Source: Liolophura sinensis (Eukaryota; Mollusca; Polyplacophora; Chitonida; Chitonidae). From it: DNA of 60,000 bases. Made by a program: the position numbers and the translations under genes. Shown piece after piece: positions 46,255-58,529 of the stretch. Every line of letters starts with the position of its first letter. The stretch's first letter is position 1. Location: positions 19,575,608 to 19,635,607 of the forward strand of contig NC_088300.1 of the NCBI RefSeq assembly GCF_032854445.1, in the 5' to 3' direction. The notes beneath the pieces were generated by a model. That model made no database searches. It saw only the letters and a list, made by a program, of their open reading frames with translations, and was not told the origin of the DNA.

Positions 46255-47166
46255 TCACCACTGCCGTGAGCTGGTATCCAGAGAGGCTTGTGCTGGACAT
46301 ACAATACCTCCTAACCAGTCGTTCTTTGTGACTCCCACAAAGCTTTCCTGTTTAACACCAGACCTGTGCCGAGAAACACTATCGCCGTTGCGTTCAGAAA
46401 CCCTCCTCTTGCACACTTTGACAGGTATTTCTGTTTGCTCACACATGATTGACACACTTCGCTTCCTCTTGCATCGCTCCTTGGCTTCCCATAATCCACA
46501 TCTTATGGTTTCCTGACACGGTAGGACAGTCTCCTCAGGAATTACCTGATGATCACAGTCCTCGTCTGTTTCAGTCAAAATGTCTGCAGACGTTAGTACA
46601 GATCGCAGAGAATCACCATTCAGTTCTAAATCACTTGCAAGAGTACTTTCAAGGTAGCTGTCCAGAACACTTTGGGGACTAGGCGGTGGTAAATCCGTGA
46701 GTCCAAAATCCACGTCTTCCTCTTGTAGATTACAGATGCCATACGTGTCTGTAATACAAAGAATCTATTCGTTAACAAACCGTTTTCTTTTATCAGTGGG
46801 CGGAAATTTTTGATTTTGTCCATGTAGCAGCTATGCGAATTTATGGTAAAGAAATTAATTGAAATCATTTTTAGAAGGTTTTAATCTACTGAAATTTAAT
46901 TATTTATACATACCTATGAGATGAGAAAGTTCTTGAAGATTTTCGCCTAATATCAACTGCGAAGACGACGTCGCTTCCGGGCTCATATGCGAAACATCAG
47001 AGACATTTTCACTATTGGGGGCAATCATCAGTGTTGGCTCCCACTGGTGTTCGGTTAGCTCTGAAAATTTCTCCATGTCCAAAGTGTACTCTATGTTAGT
47101 ATCCACGTGTAAAGGTGTGAAATAATCCACAGTCGTGACGGACCGTATGGGTAAGGGAAAGTCCAT
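46255..47166 (-). CDS. Gene 8: intact member of the family, second subfamily
   Basis: Exon 1 is 47166 to 46914 (donor GTATGT), the intron 165 bases, exon 2 46748 to the stop at 46255; about 248 residues. The N-terminus MDFPLPIRSVTTVDYF and EYTLDMEKF are the same as in genes 4 and 5, while the rest of exon 1 is strongly different (EHQWEPTLMIAPNSENVS). Exon 2 opens DTYGICNLQEEDVDFGLTDL, then PPPSPQSVLD. Where other copies have DSGxxS, this one reads TSADILTETDEDCDH: Asp-Ser-Gly is gone but the acidic stretch remains. Basic clusters are RCKRKRSVS and VCKRRVSERN. The tail contains GVKQES, a sumoylation-type VKxE motif absent from genes 4 and 5. Function is not recognised; nuclear location is inference. 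Confidence 0.75.
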
Positions 47167-47234
47167 AGCAGATGAAGTTGTTGTGTTACCTAGTGAAAGT
47201 CAGCTGTGTTCTGACTTATGATACAACTGTCCAC

Positions 47235-47330
47235 CTTATATAGATCTACTCCCATCTGTTGTCAGAATTGCTTTGTGATGTCATGACTTAGCGGAATCCT
47301 TACAGTGTGTCCTGATTGGTTAGGTCCACA
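47235..47330 (-). promoter_or_regulatory. Promoter of gene 8
   Basis: TATATAAG (minus strand) at 47235-47242, about 70 bases 5' of the ATG. A degenerate CRE, TGACATCA on the minus strand, is at 47276-47283, and a CCAAT box (CTAACCAATCAGG) lies near 47315. The CRE sits farther from the TATA box than in genes 4 and 5. Confidence 0.65.
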
Positions 47331-47339
47331 CCTCGGGAC

Positions 47340-49220
47340 ACCTTTGAGTAAGCTGGGGACACGTAGCAGAGATTTCTCACAGAGGTGGGTGTTTTTGTTA
47401 GACATGCACAGCAGGGATTAGGAATGATCTACTGGCGCCCTAAACCCTCTTACGCACATGACCCACCTGTGAATAGGAAGGTTGGTAAGTAAACTTGTAA
47501 TAAGAGCTACCACATTTGTTTGCAATGGCTTTTCGTGCATATGTATGACACCATGATTACGTTGATGTTTATTTGTAACTATTGTGAGATACTTATGTTA
47601 CCAGGCGGTGACACAGTTTGACATGTCACTCCCCTCTACGTGGAGAACGTCCCCAAACCACAAGGTAGAAACTACATAAACATTATAAGTGTCTGCGTAT
47701 TGTCTGGTAATTGTCACAGCAACACAGTCTTTGATTAACCCGTAATGCTTGAGATCTTGTTATATTATTTTTTTGACCACACACGTGATGCTATGCGTTT
47801 CATGAGGACGATTCACATGGTTTGTTTTTAGTTTCGTTTGTAGACGTCTAGCGCCAAAAATACACCTCAGAAATAACCCAAAACGATCGTTGTACTGGGT
47901 TCAGGGGAATGTCATCAGGGAAATATTATGAAGGAGCAAACATAATTATTCTAAACGCTATATTCTTAAATCTCTTCACAACAGACACACAAAATACTGT
48001 AAATAAAGGTACATGTGCCAGTTAAACATGTATATCCAGTTGGACTATTGTCAATGTACTTATATAGTTTCTTTATTCACTTAACGCGTAAGTTTATCCA
48101 ACACGATTTTCTGATGATCAACCTAAGTTTTCCAGTCAGGGAAAAGAACATATATTCCACGCCTTCCTCTGACATCTGAATTTAATTTACAATAATAAAT
48201 TAGCAAATAAATTAATTTATAGCTTTCTCTGTTACATGTAGTACAAAACAAATCATATTTGGTATTTTATAATAAGCTAACTGTAAGCATGCAGTAAGAG
48301 CTTTTCAAAGATTTTCCACCCACTGTCTCCGTCTCTGATATGAACTGTTCAGCTGTTTAATTCTGTTTTACCAAAAAAGACAGATTTCATGTATTTTGGG
48401 GTTACGCATAACCACGTTTGATACACTGAAAGCTCTGCTGTTTGGGATTAGTGCATGAGGCGATGACTCAATCTTCCTCTGTGAACCTTTTTGTCGACTC
48501 CAGAGATAGGTTCTCTGTGACTCTCTCTTTAGGCTAGGATTCAAAAACGCCACTTATTAAGATCAAGGTAATCAAAGTAATTCATGTTGTTAAAGAATTG
48601 TTATACTTCTGTGAAATATTTCAGCTTGGAGCTTTTTTACGGCAGGCTATACTTCATGGTTTTCATAGTGTCAACCTGAATGCTCCAAACAACGCCTTGC
48701 TTTACTTCACTTTTAAATAAACAAGTGGTATGTCTTACAAAGGACAGTACATTGGAAGACATTGATTTTCAGTAATGGTCAGAACATCTGTGAAATAATG
48801 TGTTTATATTGTTTGCTTAATTGCATAGGTTATCATTGATGGCGTCCTTCCGCGTCAGCATACTAACATATGTGTGCGTTTCTATAATTGATTCCCATCG
48901 TGATTAAGTATTACATGAATTTAGTGAAAGTATAGAATATCAAAACCGTCTTTCTAATCATACCAAAGGAGTTTGATGTAACCCGCTGTTTGGTCTGCCT
49001 CCTGTCTTCTCTGATATTTTCACAACGCGACATTTTCCAAAACAAATGTCTTAAATACTACAAATCATTTAAAGTCAGCAGACATATTTAAGTATTAAAG
49101 TAAGTATAACAAGAGCATCTCTTCAAACAGTTCTTGTACAAAATCAGTTTGTAGAAGGTTATGGCTTCCATTATAAAGAACAACTAGCGTCAGAATTAAG
49201 TTTCATTTTATAGTATTCCT
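47340..49220. other. No gene recognised
   Basis: About 1.9 kb of non-coding duplicon sequence, also present at 55.47-57.35 kb. It shows few differences between the copies, but both are young, so this is not evidence of constraint. Confidence 0.5.
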
Positions 49221-49432
49221 CTATAAATCTGCATTGTTTTCCGTACAGGGTGTCTTTTGTGGCAAAGCAAGTGCTATAAACTTGCATTGTTTTCCATGCA
49301 GGGTGTCTGTTGTGGCAAAGTATATGCTATAAATCTGCATTGTTTTCCATGCAGGGTGCCTTTTGTGGCAAAGCATATGCTATAAACCTGTATTGTTTTC
49401 AATGCAGGGTGCCCATTGTACCAAAGCATATG
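49221..49432. repeat. 53-bp tandem repeat, four copies
   Basis: Unit CTATAAATCTGCATTGTTTT, CCATGCAGGGTGTCTGTTGT, GGCAAAGCATATG. Four head-to-tail units with few changes; the sister array is at 57352-57563. Confidence 0.93.
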
Positions 49433-50045
49433 ACTCATGCGTTGTTCAGAAAACGAGAGTCAGTTCCACACTGAAGCAAATTGTATTTCAACTACAACAG
49501 TGTTCAAAATATACATTCCATGTGTCAAGTAGGTAAACAAACTTGATATAATAACAAGGGAGAATTCCTCCCCTAATATAATTTTATAGTTCGACTACGT
49601 GTACTTCATACATTCGTCCTAGTTTGAAAGACAAAAGGCATCGGAAAAGACAACACCAAAGCAAGTTCGTCGTTTGTGGGGGAGGTATCACGAAGTATGG
49701 TGGCATGTCCGAACCTTGTCCCGGCCCCTCCTCTGAAAGAAATTACGTCATGAACACTAAACACTACACCGGAGTGTACGTATTGTTCTCTAATGATATG
49801 CTTACATACCCAAGGGGAGGAGTAATTGTTCACATTGTACCATTGATACATTACCGACTTTGTCAAACAAACCTGTTGTAGTGATGCAGGCGAAAGCTGA
49901 CGAACAATGGAGAGGTTCCTCTGTTCACATATGGAGTATATATATAAATACGATCTTCACTATTCCAGGAGTTCTAGTAATTGTGTAAAGTTTATAATGG
50001 CCACACCTTTCAAAATTAACATTAGTCCGAAAGAAAACTCCATTT
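49433..50045. other. No supported gene; frames open on both strands
   Basis: Overlapping frames of about 85 residues on opposite strands (49624-49881 plus, 49606-49866 minus) are preserved in the sister duplicon. The duplicons are too similar for that to mean much. No domain, TATA box or splice partner was recognised. Confidence 0.4.
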
Positions 50046-50335
50046 TCCATAAGTGACGGGGCCTCCGTGGCTCAGTCGGTTAGTGCGCTAGCGCAACATA
50101 GTGACCCAGAAGCCTCTCACCAATGCGGTCGCTGTGAGTTTAAGACCAGCTCATGCTGGCTTCCTCTCCGGCCGTACGTGGGAAGGTCTGACAGCAACCT
50201 GCGGATGGTCGTGGGTTTCCCCCAGGCTCTGCCCGGTTTCCACCCACCATAATGCTGTCCGCCGTCGTATAAGTGAAACATTCTTGAGTACGGCGTAAAA
50301 CACCAATCAAAAAAAAAAAAAAATCCATAAGTGAC
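50046..50335 (+). mobile_element. SINE family B, full-length, young insertion
   Basis: The element is 50058-50323 with target-site duplication TCCATAAGTGAC at 50046-50057 and 50324-50335. The tRNA-like head has box A TGGCTCAGTCGG (about 50068-50079) and a box B-like GAGTTTAAGACC (about 50137). The body includes GGTCGTGGGTTTCCCC and GAGTACGGCGTAAAACACC, and it ends in about 14 A. The sister duplicon has the single, unfilled TCCATAAGTGAC at 58182-58193. The structure resembles mollusc V-SINE (RUDI-like) elements; the exact family needs comparison. Confidence 0.95.
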
Positions 50336-50599
50336 AATCGAGTGACTGGAATTTGTACTCCTGCAGGTGTAACAACGTGACCTAGCTTCTGACTCGTTGA
50401 GAAGACTTGTTTCTCCCAACTGGAATGAAGTTATACCGCGGGGAAAAAGAACACTCGCCATAAACAAACAATGAACGAAAAGTCACCTGCAATGAACGAT
50501 TTACGAAGAACTGTACTGTATCTGATTTTCCAAAACACCCTGAAGTGTTAGTCAAATCTCAGTATCTCTTAACCAGACTTTTTCGGTCTCTCTAAAAGT

Positions 50600-51109
50600 T
50601 ACTCTCTGGTGCCCCACACCCAGCTCTGTCGCTGATGTCTTCAGAGATCATCGTCCTGCACACTTTGGTAGGTATTTCTGTCTCCTCACACATGAGGAGA
50701 GATTACAGATGCCATATATGTCTGTAATGCAAATAATCCATTTTTATACAACTGAATTCTATATCTTTAGGTTCAAATTTAACAGTGATCAGACAAAAAT
50801 AATCATAATGCCAAATTCTTATAAAGGAATTGTATTGTTAGTTCATTTACTCACATTACAACTGTGTATACGTATCTACGAGAAGGGAAAGTTCGTAAAG
50901 ATTGTACTTTAATATTAACTGCGGAGATGACATCACTTCTCGGTTCGTCTGTGAAACGTCATATTATTTATTTGAAGCAATCACCAGAGCTGGCTCTTAA
51001 TATTGTTCTTTCGGCTCTTGAAATTTCTTCATGTCCAAGGTGTTCGTATCCACGTGTAAAGGTGTGAAATAATGGTCAAACCGGACCGAATAGGTAAGGG
51101 GAAGTCAAT
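50600..51109 (-). pseudogene. Gene 10: dead member of the family
   Basis: The start codon position (51107-51109) reads ATT, then DFPLPIRS-type codons follow with a missing segment and frameshifts (TGGACATGAAGAAATTTC near 51030). The donor GT is changed to AT (near 50873). Exon 2 keeps its acceptor and DIYGICN start (about 50723-50700), then jumps by an internal deletion to the C-terminal CEETEIPTKVCR region and ends near 50620. DLDFG, the degron region and the first basic cluster are gone. The same lesions occur at 58.5-59.0 kb, so this copy was already dead before segmental duplication 1. Confidence 0.8.
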
Positions 51110-51139
51110 GGAAAATGAAGTCGTTGTGTTACCTGGTGA

Positions 51140-53925
51140 GTCAGTTGTATTTTGACTTCTGACATAACTCTCCACTTAGGGCTACTTCGATCTGTTGACT
51201 GTCAGAATTGCTTTATGACGTCATTACTCCGCGGATTCCCTACCATATTCCCTGATTGGTCAGATCTATGGCGGGACACCATCTGGGACACGCATCAGAG
51301 ACTTCTTACAGGGGCCTATGTTCCTGTTACCCACACAGCAGGTATTAGGTAACGTCTACAGGCGTACCCATTTCAGCTGTTAATAAAGAGGTACACTTAT
51401 AAGCTTACCACATTTGTTTGTAATGGCTTGTCGTGTATATGAATGATATCACAATTACCCTGATGTTGATTGCGTAATTATTGTAAGATACTTATACTAC
51501 CAGGAGACACAGTTTGACACGCCACTCCTCTCGATGTAGAGTGTCCCCCACCCTTATAGAACAAACTGAATTAGCGTACATCGTCTCGTATTTATCATAC
51601 CATGAAGAATATTCTACTCCATGATCATACCAACAAAAAGCTAGGTTTACAATCGCCTGTGCAATATTGTTTTTCATCACAAGAAAGTGACGGGGCGTTT
51701 CATGGAAAATGCGTCACAAGTGTAGTTGTGACAGATTTTTTTCCTTTGTTCAAGTCGACCGCGAAATCATACCCCCAAAATAAATCAATAAGATTTTAGT
51801 ACTTATATTCGTGGATTTGGGGGAATACCAAACGTGGGATTTGCATGTGTATCATAAACCTGAGAAGCCCTTACGGCAAGCTTTATTCTCAAACTCGGTC
51901 ACAATAGCCGGACTAATTGTTATAAAGCTAAAGACCAGTCCACCCAGTTTCTAGCCAGGGAGCAATAGGGGCGTGTGAATTACTACTATTTAAGCATTTG
52001 CATGAACAGTTAGAATAAAACCTTGAGTAAATTGACAAGAGTACGTATTTTACAGATTACCTGTGACCATTTGCCAACTATCACACTTTCGTCACTGCTC
52101 CTGTTTTACTCTCTATGATGTTCGCCTTTAATTATGTTTCGGCTGACACAACAATCCAGCTGTAAACACTTTCCATTCTCAACAGACTTCTCAACAATTG
52201 TGAATATCGCTTGTTGACTTTCTGTGTTTTCTGTCTCTAGTTGGCGAAGTCATCACCCTGTCATGTATGAAACACTCTTTCCACATGCACAGACATTTGC
52301 TTTTCCTTACACAGGGCCGTGTCAATTTCTACTATTTAAGCATTTACATGAACAGTATAAAATAATAACAGAATAAAATCCTGAGGTGAATTGACAAGAG
52401 ACCGTATTTCACCAGTTATGTGTGACCAGTTGCCTGCTATCACGCTGTCGTCGCTGTTTTTGTTTTACTCTCTATGGTGTACGTTTTAATTATGTTTGAG
52501 GGTTATACGAATGACCAATTTAATCGTTAGACTCAGTATAGTTTATGCATTACTTTTAGTTATAAAATGGCTTTCTGTAATAATCTTGAATGATTTACAT
52601 ATCTTGGTGAGTACAAATGAAGAGTGCATCTAACAGTTGCGTGGAAATTCAATGATAGAATTCAAAAAGCAAAGAGGAAATATGACCATTGTGGCAAGGC
52701 AGTATTATTTTTAACACTAGGTTTTAATTCTCACAATAGTCATAAGACAGCCCATTTGGTTTTATATAACATACTTTTACTACTCAACACCATGTAGATT
52801 TATTATGCCTATTATTACCACCCCGCCACCCCTTCCCTAAATTCTATCCTTTAGCTGAAGTGATCACGTGTTTAATCCTGTTTTACCTATCCTATTATGG
52901 ATACTTTTCGAAGGAGCCCGCAGCCCCATTTCATTGCCGTGTAATGAACGTTGTCCCATGCTGGATTAGTGGGGGTAATGGTTAAATCGTCCACCGAGAG
53001 AATTCTCGGATTAAGAGATTGACAATAGTTGACATACATAGGTTTTAGACCTTATTTCTGCGGATTAACACAATGATTTGTCGAGGCCGAACTATACTGC
53101 TTAATCAGTAGTGTTCATTTATAGTCGGCGATAGTTGATCTAGTCGAGGATAGTTGATGTAGTCGTGGATCTAGGTTCGCTGAAATTAAAGGTAAGTACC
53201 GAATCGCCAGATGGCACATCTAATCTAGATTTGAATATTTATAAAAGCGACGGCAGTTTCCTCATTCGTCGCTGTTCTGGTTTTCCTCTCTGTGCTGTAG
53301 TCTTTTATTTTGTGTTCTCTGTTTCCAGTTTACTTGAATAGATACACAGCTTTTAAGTGTGGCTTTACACCTGATTTCATTTCCGTTGAGTTACTACCAT
53401 GAAATCCTTCAACTTTGCGAGTGCAAGGCCCGAGGCAAACTTATGACGTAATCAGCGATAAGGCTCTAATTACCCTGGTAAAAGTATGCCGCTCAGCTGA
53501 TGCTTAAATGCCAAAAGTCGAAGGAAGACACTTCACGAGCTGTGTTTTTTGGCTCGCAGCTGTTATGCTTCCTGGCTCCCCATGGTGTCGACGGAATTAT
53601 TCCACAACAACGCATGCGGCTTTCTGTGAATTTTAAAACTAAACACACTATTAGTCCTCCTAGACGCAAAGCTAACTTCTCTCTGTAGGCCACTGACATG
53701 TTTGTAATTATGTATTATGAATGACATATTCATACTTACAAGCATGTCAGTGACATATGAGTGACACTGTAATAATTATTACATACACGCTGCAATTTTC
53801 TTTCAAACTTCGTGTTGTAACATTGCCCTCTAAATAACATCTGCCATAAACAGCAACAAATCAGCACTATGAAAGTAACAATTTAATAAATCTTTTAATA
53901 TAATAAAAGACTTACAGTTAGAGTG
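51140..53925. other. No gene; repeated TTAAGCATTT module
   Basis: A former promoter lies near 51.17-51.30 kb (CCACTTAGGGC replaces the TATA box; CTGATTGGTCAG keeps CCAAT). A module of about 170 bases beginning TACTATTTAAGCATTTGCAT occurs at 51.99 and again at 52.33 kb, each followed by a TTTTGTTTTACTCTCTATG-like phrase. Relatives lie at 21.29, 23.93, 31.80, 59.41 and 59.75 kb. No exon was found in 52.5-53.9 kb. Confidence 0.45.
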
Positions 53926-54205
53926 TAAAACACCGAGATAGAGAAAAACTTTTTGCATTAGCAATCAGGCTGATTCATCCAAGAACGTGGCAAAATTTAC
54001 TTCCTTTTGCAGAATTTGACTGAAATATCCGTTTTTAAAACAATGGTTTGTTCCATTCATACACTAAATGTGACCTGCAAACCGATTGCATTCAGTAATG
54101 CTTTGGTTGGGTATGTGACAAGTAGTCTCGATTAACCAAAGCTCCTGCATAACTGATGATATCTAGTAAACATGCTTAAAGTCAGAATTTCGAAAACAAA
54201 ACAAC

Positions 54206-54211
54206 TTTATT
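54206..54211 (-). terminator. Poly(A) signal of gene 9
   Basis: AATAAA (minus strand) in the same context as gene 8, about 160 bases after the stop. Confidence 0.65.
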
Positions 54212-54371
54212 AACATAAAAAACAATGTTGTAAAATGACCATGAAAGTAGCACTATGTAAAATGAGGTATTAAAATAAATTGTTTGTAACACAATAAATA
54301 CTGAAGCACTTTATAAGTGCAAATATATATTATCTCTGCAAGTCACCATGGGATCAGGTAACCAAAATCGT

Positions 54372-55293
54372 TCACCACTGCCGTGAGCTGGTATCCAAAG
54401 AGGCTTGTGCTGGACATACAATACCTCCTAACCAGTCGTTCTTTGTGACTCCCACAAAGCTTTCCTGTTTAACACCAGACCTGTGCCGAGAAACACTATC
54501 GCCGTTGCGTTCAGAAACCCTCCTCTTGCACACTTTGACAGGTATTTCTGTTTGCTCACACATGATTGACACACTTCGCTTCCTCTTGCATCGCTCCTTG
54601 GCTTCCCATAATCCACATCTTATGGTTTCCTGACACTGTAGGACAGTCTCCTCAGGAATTACCTGATGATCACAGTCCTCGTCTGTTTCAATCAAAATGT
54701 CTGCAGACGTTAGTACAGATCGCAGAGAATCACCATTCAGTTCTAAATCACTTGCAAGAGTACTTTCCAGGTAATCTCCTGTGCTGTCCAGAACACTATG
54801 GAGACTAGGCGGTGGTAAATCCGTGAGTCCAAAATCCACGTCTTCCTCTTGTAGATTACAGATGCCATACGTGTCTGTAATACAAAGAATCTATTCGTTA
54901 ACAAACCGTTTTCTTTTATCAGTGGGCGGAAATTTTTGATTTTGTCCATGTAGCAGCTATGCGAATTTATGGTAAAGAAATTAATTGAATATTTTCTTAG
55001 AAGATTTTAATCTACTGAAATTTCAATTATTTATACATACCTATGAGGTGAGAAAGTTCTTGAAGATTTTCGCCTGATATCAATTGCGAAGACGACGTCG
55101 CTTCCGGGCTCATATGCGAAACATCAGAGACATTTTCACTATTTGGGGCAATCATCAGTGCTGGCTCCCACTGGTGTTCGGTTAGCTCTGAAAATTTCTC
55201 CATGTCCAAAGTGTACTCTATGTTAGTATCCACGTGTAAAGGTGTGAAATAATCCACAGTCGTGACGGACCGTATGGGAAAGGGAAAGTCCAT
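54372..55293 (-). CDS. Gene 9: intact member of the family, second subfamily
   Basis: Exon 1 is 55293 to 55041, the intron 166 bases with GTATGT donor, exon 2 54874 to the stop at 54372; about 251 residues. It is the sister of gene 8 and nearly identical. It keeps STGDYLES where gene 8 has lost nine bases (DSYLES), so gene 9 is nearer the ancestral state there. The degron region reads TSADILIETDEDCDH, again without DSG. VDFGLTDLPPPSP, RCKRKRSVS, VCKRRVSERN and GVKQES are all present. All splice sites are intact. The frame, TATA and start agree with gene 8. Confidence 0.75.
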
Positions 55294-55361
55294 AGCAGAT
55301 GAAGTCGTTGTGTTACCTAGTGAAAGTCAGCTGTGTTCTGACTTATGATACAACTGTCCGC

Positions 55362-55460
55362 CTTATATAGATCTACTCCCATCTGTTGTTGTCAGAATTG
55401 CTTTGTGATGTCATGACTTAGCGGAATCCTTACAGTGTGTCCTGATTGGTTAGGTCCACA
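55362..55460 (-). promoter_or_regulatory. Promoter of gene 9
   Basis: TATATAAG (minus strand) at 55362-55369; TGACATCA (minus strand) at 55406-55413; CCAAT near 55445. It has three more bases than gene 8 between TATA and CRE. Confidence 0.65.
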
Positions 55461-55469
55461 CCTCGGGAC

Positions 55470-57351
55470 ACCTTTGAGTAAGCTGGGGACACGTAGCAGA
55501 GATTTCTCACAGAGGTGGGTGTTTTTGTTAGACATGCACAGCAGGGATTAGGAATGATCTACTGGCGCCCTAAACCCTCTTACGCACATGACCCACCTGT
55601 GAATAAGAAGGTTGGTACGTAAACTTGTAATCAGAGCTACCGCATTTGTTTCCAACGGCTTTTCGTGCATATGTATGACACCATGATTACGTTGATGTTT
55701 ATTTGTAACTATTGTGAGATACTTATGTTACCAGGCGGTGACACAGTTTGACATGTCACTCCCCTCTACGTGGAGAACGTCCCCAAACCACAAGGTAGAA
55801 ACTACATAAACATTATAAGTGCCTGCGTATTGTCTGGTAATTGTCACAGCAACACAGCCTTTGATTAACCCGTAATGCTTGAGATCTTGTTATATTATTT
55901 TTTTGACCACACACGTGATGCTATGCGTTTCATGAGGACGATCCACATGGTTTGTTTTTAGTTTCGTTTGTTGACGTCTAGCGCCAAAAATACACCTCAG
56001 AAATAACCCAAAACGATCGTTGTACTGGGTTCAGGGGAATGTCATCAGGGAAATATTATGAAGGAGCAAACATAATTATTCTAAACGCTATATTCTTAAA
56101 TCTCTTCACAACAGACACACAAAATACTGTAAATAAAGGTACATGTACCAGTTAAACATGTATATCCAATTGGACTATTATCAATGTACTTATATAGTTT
56201 CTTTATTCACTTAACGCGTAAGTTTATCCAACACGATTTTCTGATGATCAACCTAAGTTTTCCAGCCAGGGAAAAGAACATATATTCCACGCCTTCCTCT
56301 GACATCTGAATTTAATTTACAATAATAAATTAGCAAATAAATTAATTTATAGCTTTCTCTGTTACATGTAGTACAAAACAAATCATATTTGGTATTTTAT
56401 AATAAGCTAACTGTAAGCATGCAGTGAGAGCTTTTCAAAGATTTTCCACCCACTGTCTCCTTCTCTGATATGAACTGTTCAGCTGTTTAATTCTGTTTTA
56501 CCAAAAAAAGAGAGATTTCATGTATTTTGGGGTTACGCATAACCACGTTTGATACATTGAAAGCTCTGCTGTTTGGGATTAGTGCATGAGGCGATGACTC
56601 AATCTTCCTCTGTGAACCTTTTTGTCGACTCCAGAGACAGGTTCTCTGTGACTCTCTCTCTAGGCTAGGATTCAAAAACGCCACTTATTAAGATCAAGGT
56701 AATCAAAGTAATTCATGTTGTTAAAGAATTGTTATACTTCTGTGAAATATTTCAGCTTGGAGCTTTTTTACGGCAGGCTATACTTCATGGTTTTCATAGT
56801 GTCAACCTGAATGCTCCAAACAACGCCTTGCTTTACTTCACTTTTAAATAAACAAGTGGTATGTCTTACAAAGGACAGTACATTGGAAGACATTGATTTT
56901 CAGTAATGGTCAGAACATCTGTGAAATAATGTGTTTATATTGTTTGCTTAATTGCATAGGTTATCATTGATGGCGTCCTTCCGCGTCAGCATACTAACAT
57001 ATGTGTGCGTTTCTATAATTGATTCCCATCGTGATTAAGTATTACATGAATTTAGTGAAAGTATAGAATATCAAAACCGTCTTTCTAATCATACCAAAGG
57101 AGTTTGATGTAACCCGCTGTTTGGTCTGCCTCCTGTCTTCTCTGATATTTTCACAACGCGACATTTTCCAAAACAAATGTCTTAAATACTACAAATCATT
57201 TAAAGTCAGCAGATATATTTAAGTATTAAAGTAAGTATAACAAGAGCATCTCTTCAAACAGTTCTTGTACAAAATCAGTTTGTAGAAGGTTATGGCTTCC
57301 ATTATAAAGAACAACTAGCGTCAGAATTAAGTTTCATTTTATAGTATTCCT
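55470..57351. other. No gene recognised
   Basis: Counterpart of 47.34-49.22 kb. Confidence 0.5.
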
Positions 57352-57563
57352 CTATAAATCTGCATTGTTTTCCGTACAGGGTGTCTTTTGTGGCAAAGCA
57401 AGTGCCATAAACTTGCATTGTTTTCCATGCAGAGTGTCTGTTGTGGCAAAGTATATGCTATAAATCTGCATTGTTTTCCATGCAGAGTGTCTGTTGTGGC
57501 AAAGCATATGCTATAAACCTGTATTGTTTTCAATGCAGGGTGCCCATTGTGCCAAAGCATATG
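57352..57563. repeat. 53-bp tandem repeat, four copies (sister array)
   Basis: Same unit and copy number as 49221-49432. Unit 2 and unit 3 both carry CAGAGTGTCTGTTGTGGC here, unlike the sister array, which suggests exchange between neighbouring units. Confidence 0.93.
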
Positions 57564-58520
57564 ACTCATGCGTTGTTCAGAAAACGAGAGTCAGTTCCAC
57601 ACTGAAGCAAATTGTATTTCAACTACAACAGTGTTCAAAATATACATTCCATGTGTCAAGTAGGTAAACAAACTTGATATAATAACAAGGGAGAATTCCT
57701 CCCCTAATATAATTTTATAGTTCGACTACGTGTACTTCATACATTCGTCCTAGTTTGAAAGACAAAAGGCATCGGAAAAGACAACACCAAAGCAAGTTCG
57801 TCGTTTGTGGGGGAGGTATCACGAAGTATGGTGGCATGTCCGAACCTTGTCCCGGCCCCTCCTCTGAAAGAAATTACGTCATGAACACTAAACACTACAC
57901 CGGAGTGTACGTATTGTTCTCTAATGATATGCTTACACACCCAAGGGGAAGAGTAATTGTTCACATTGTACCATTGATACATTACCGACTTTGTCAAACA
58001 AACCTGTTGTAGTGATGCAGGCGAAAGCTGACGAACAATGGAGAGGTTCCTCTGTTCACATATGGAATATATATACATGTATTAATACGATCTTCACTAT
58101 TCCGGGAGTTCTAGTAATTGTGTAAAGTTTATAATGGCCACACCTTCAAAATTAACATTAGCCCAAAAGAAAACTCCATTTTCCATAAGTGACAATCGAG
58201 TGACTGGAATTTGTACTCCTGCAGGTGTAACAACGTGACCTAGCTTCTGACTCGTTGAGAAGACTTGTTTCTCCCAACTGGAATGAAGTTATACCGCGGG
58301 GAAAAGTAACACACGCCATAAACAAACAATGAACGAAAAGGCACCTGCAATGTACGATTAACGAAGAACTGTACTGTATAAAAATAATCTGAGATAATTG
58401 AAAGGCCTAATATCTGATTTTCCAAAACACCCTGAAGTGTTAGTCAAATCTCAGTATCTCTTAACTAGACTTTTTCGGTCTCTCTAAAAGCTACTTTCTG
58501 GTGGCCCACACCCACATATA
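57564..58520. other. No supported gene; contains the empty SINE site
   Basis: Holds overlapping open frames on both strands as at 49.6 kb, without support. TCCATAAGTGAC at 58182-58193 is the unfilled target of the SINE found in the sister copy. Confidence 0.45.
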
Positions 58521-58529
58521 CTAAGCTCT

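Larger units (their letters stand above)
45800..52560. repeat. Segmental duplication 1, copy 1 (genes 8 and 10)
   Basis: Nearly identical by eye to 53.93-59.97 kb, in the same orientation, about 8 kb apart. This copy has an extra SINE (50058-50323) and keeps about 480 bases (51.45-51.93 kb) that the other has lost. Each duplicon holds one intact and one dead gene, 53-bp repeats and long non-coding sequence. Confidence 0.95.

Noticed and set aside
49606-49881. Paired open frames of about 85 residues on opposite strands, repeated at 57.74-58.08 kb
   Set aside because: Preserved in both duplicons only because these are young; no domain, start context or splice signal was recognised.
50067-50467. 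Frames across the SINE at 50058-50323
   Set aside because: They belong to the SINE and are missing from the sister duplicon.
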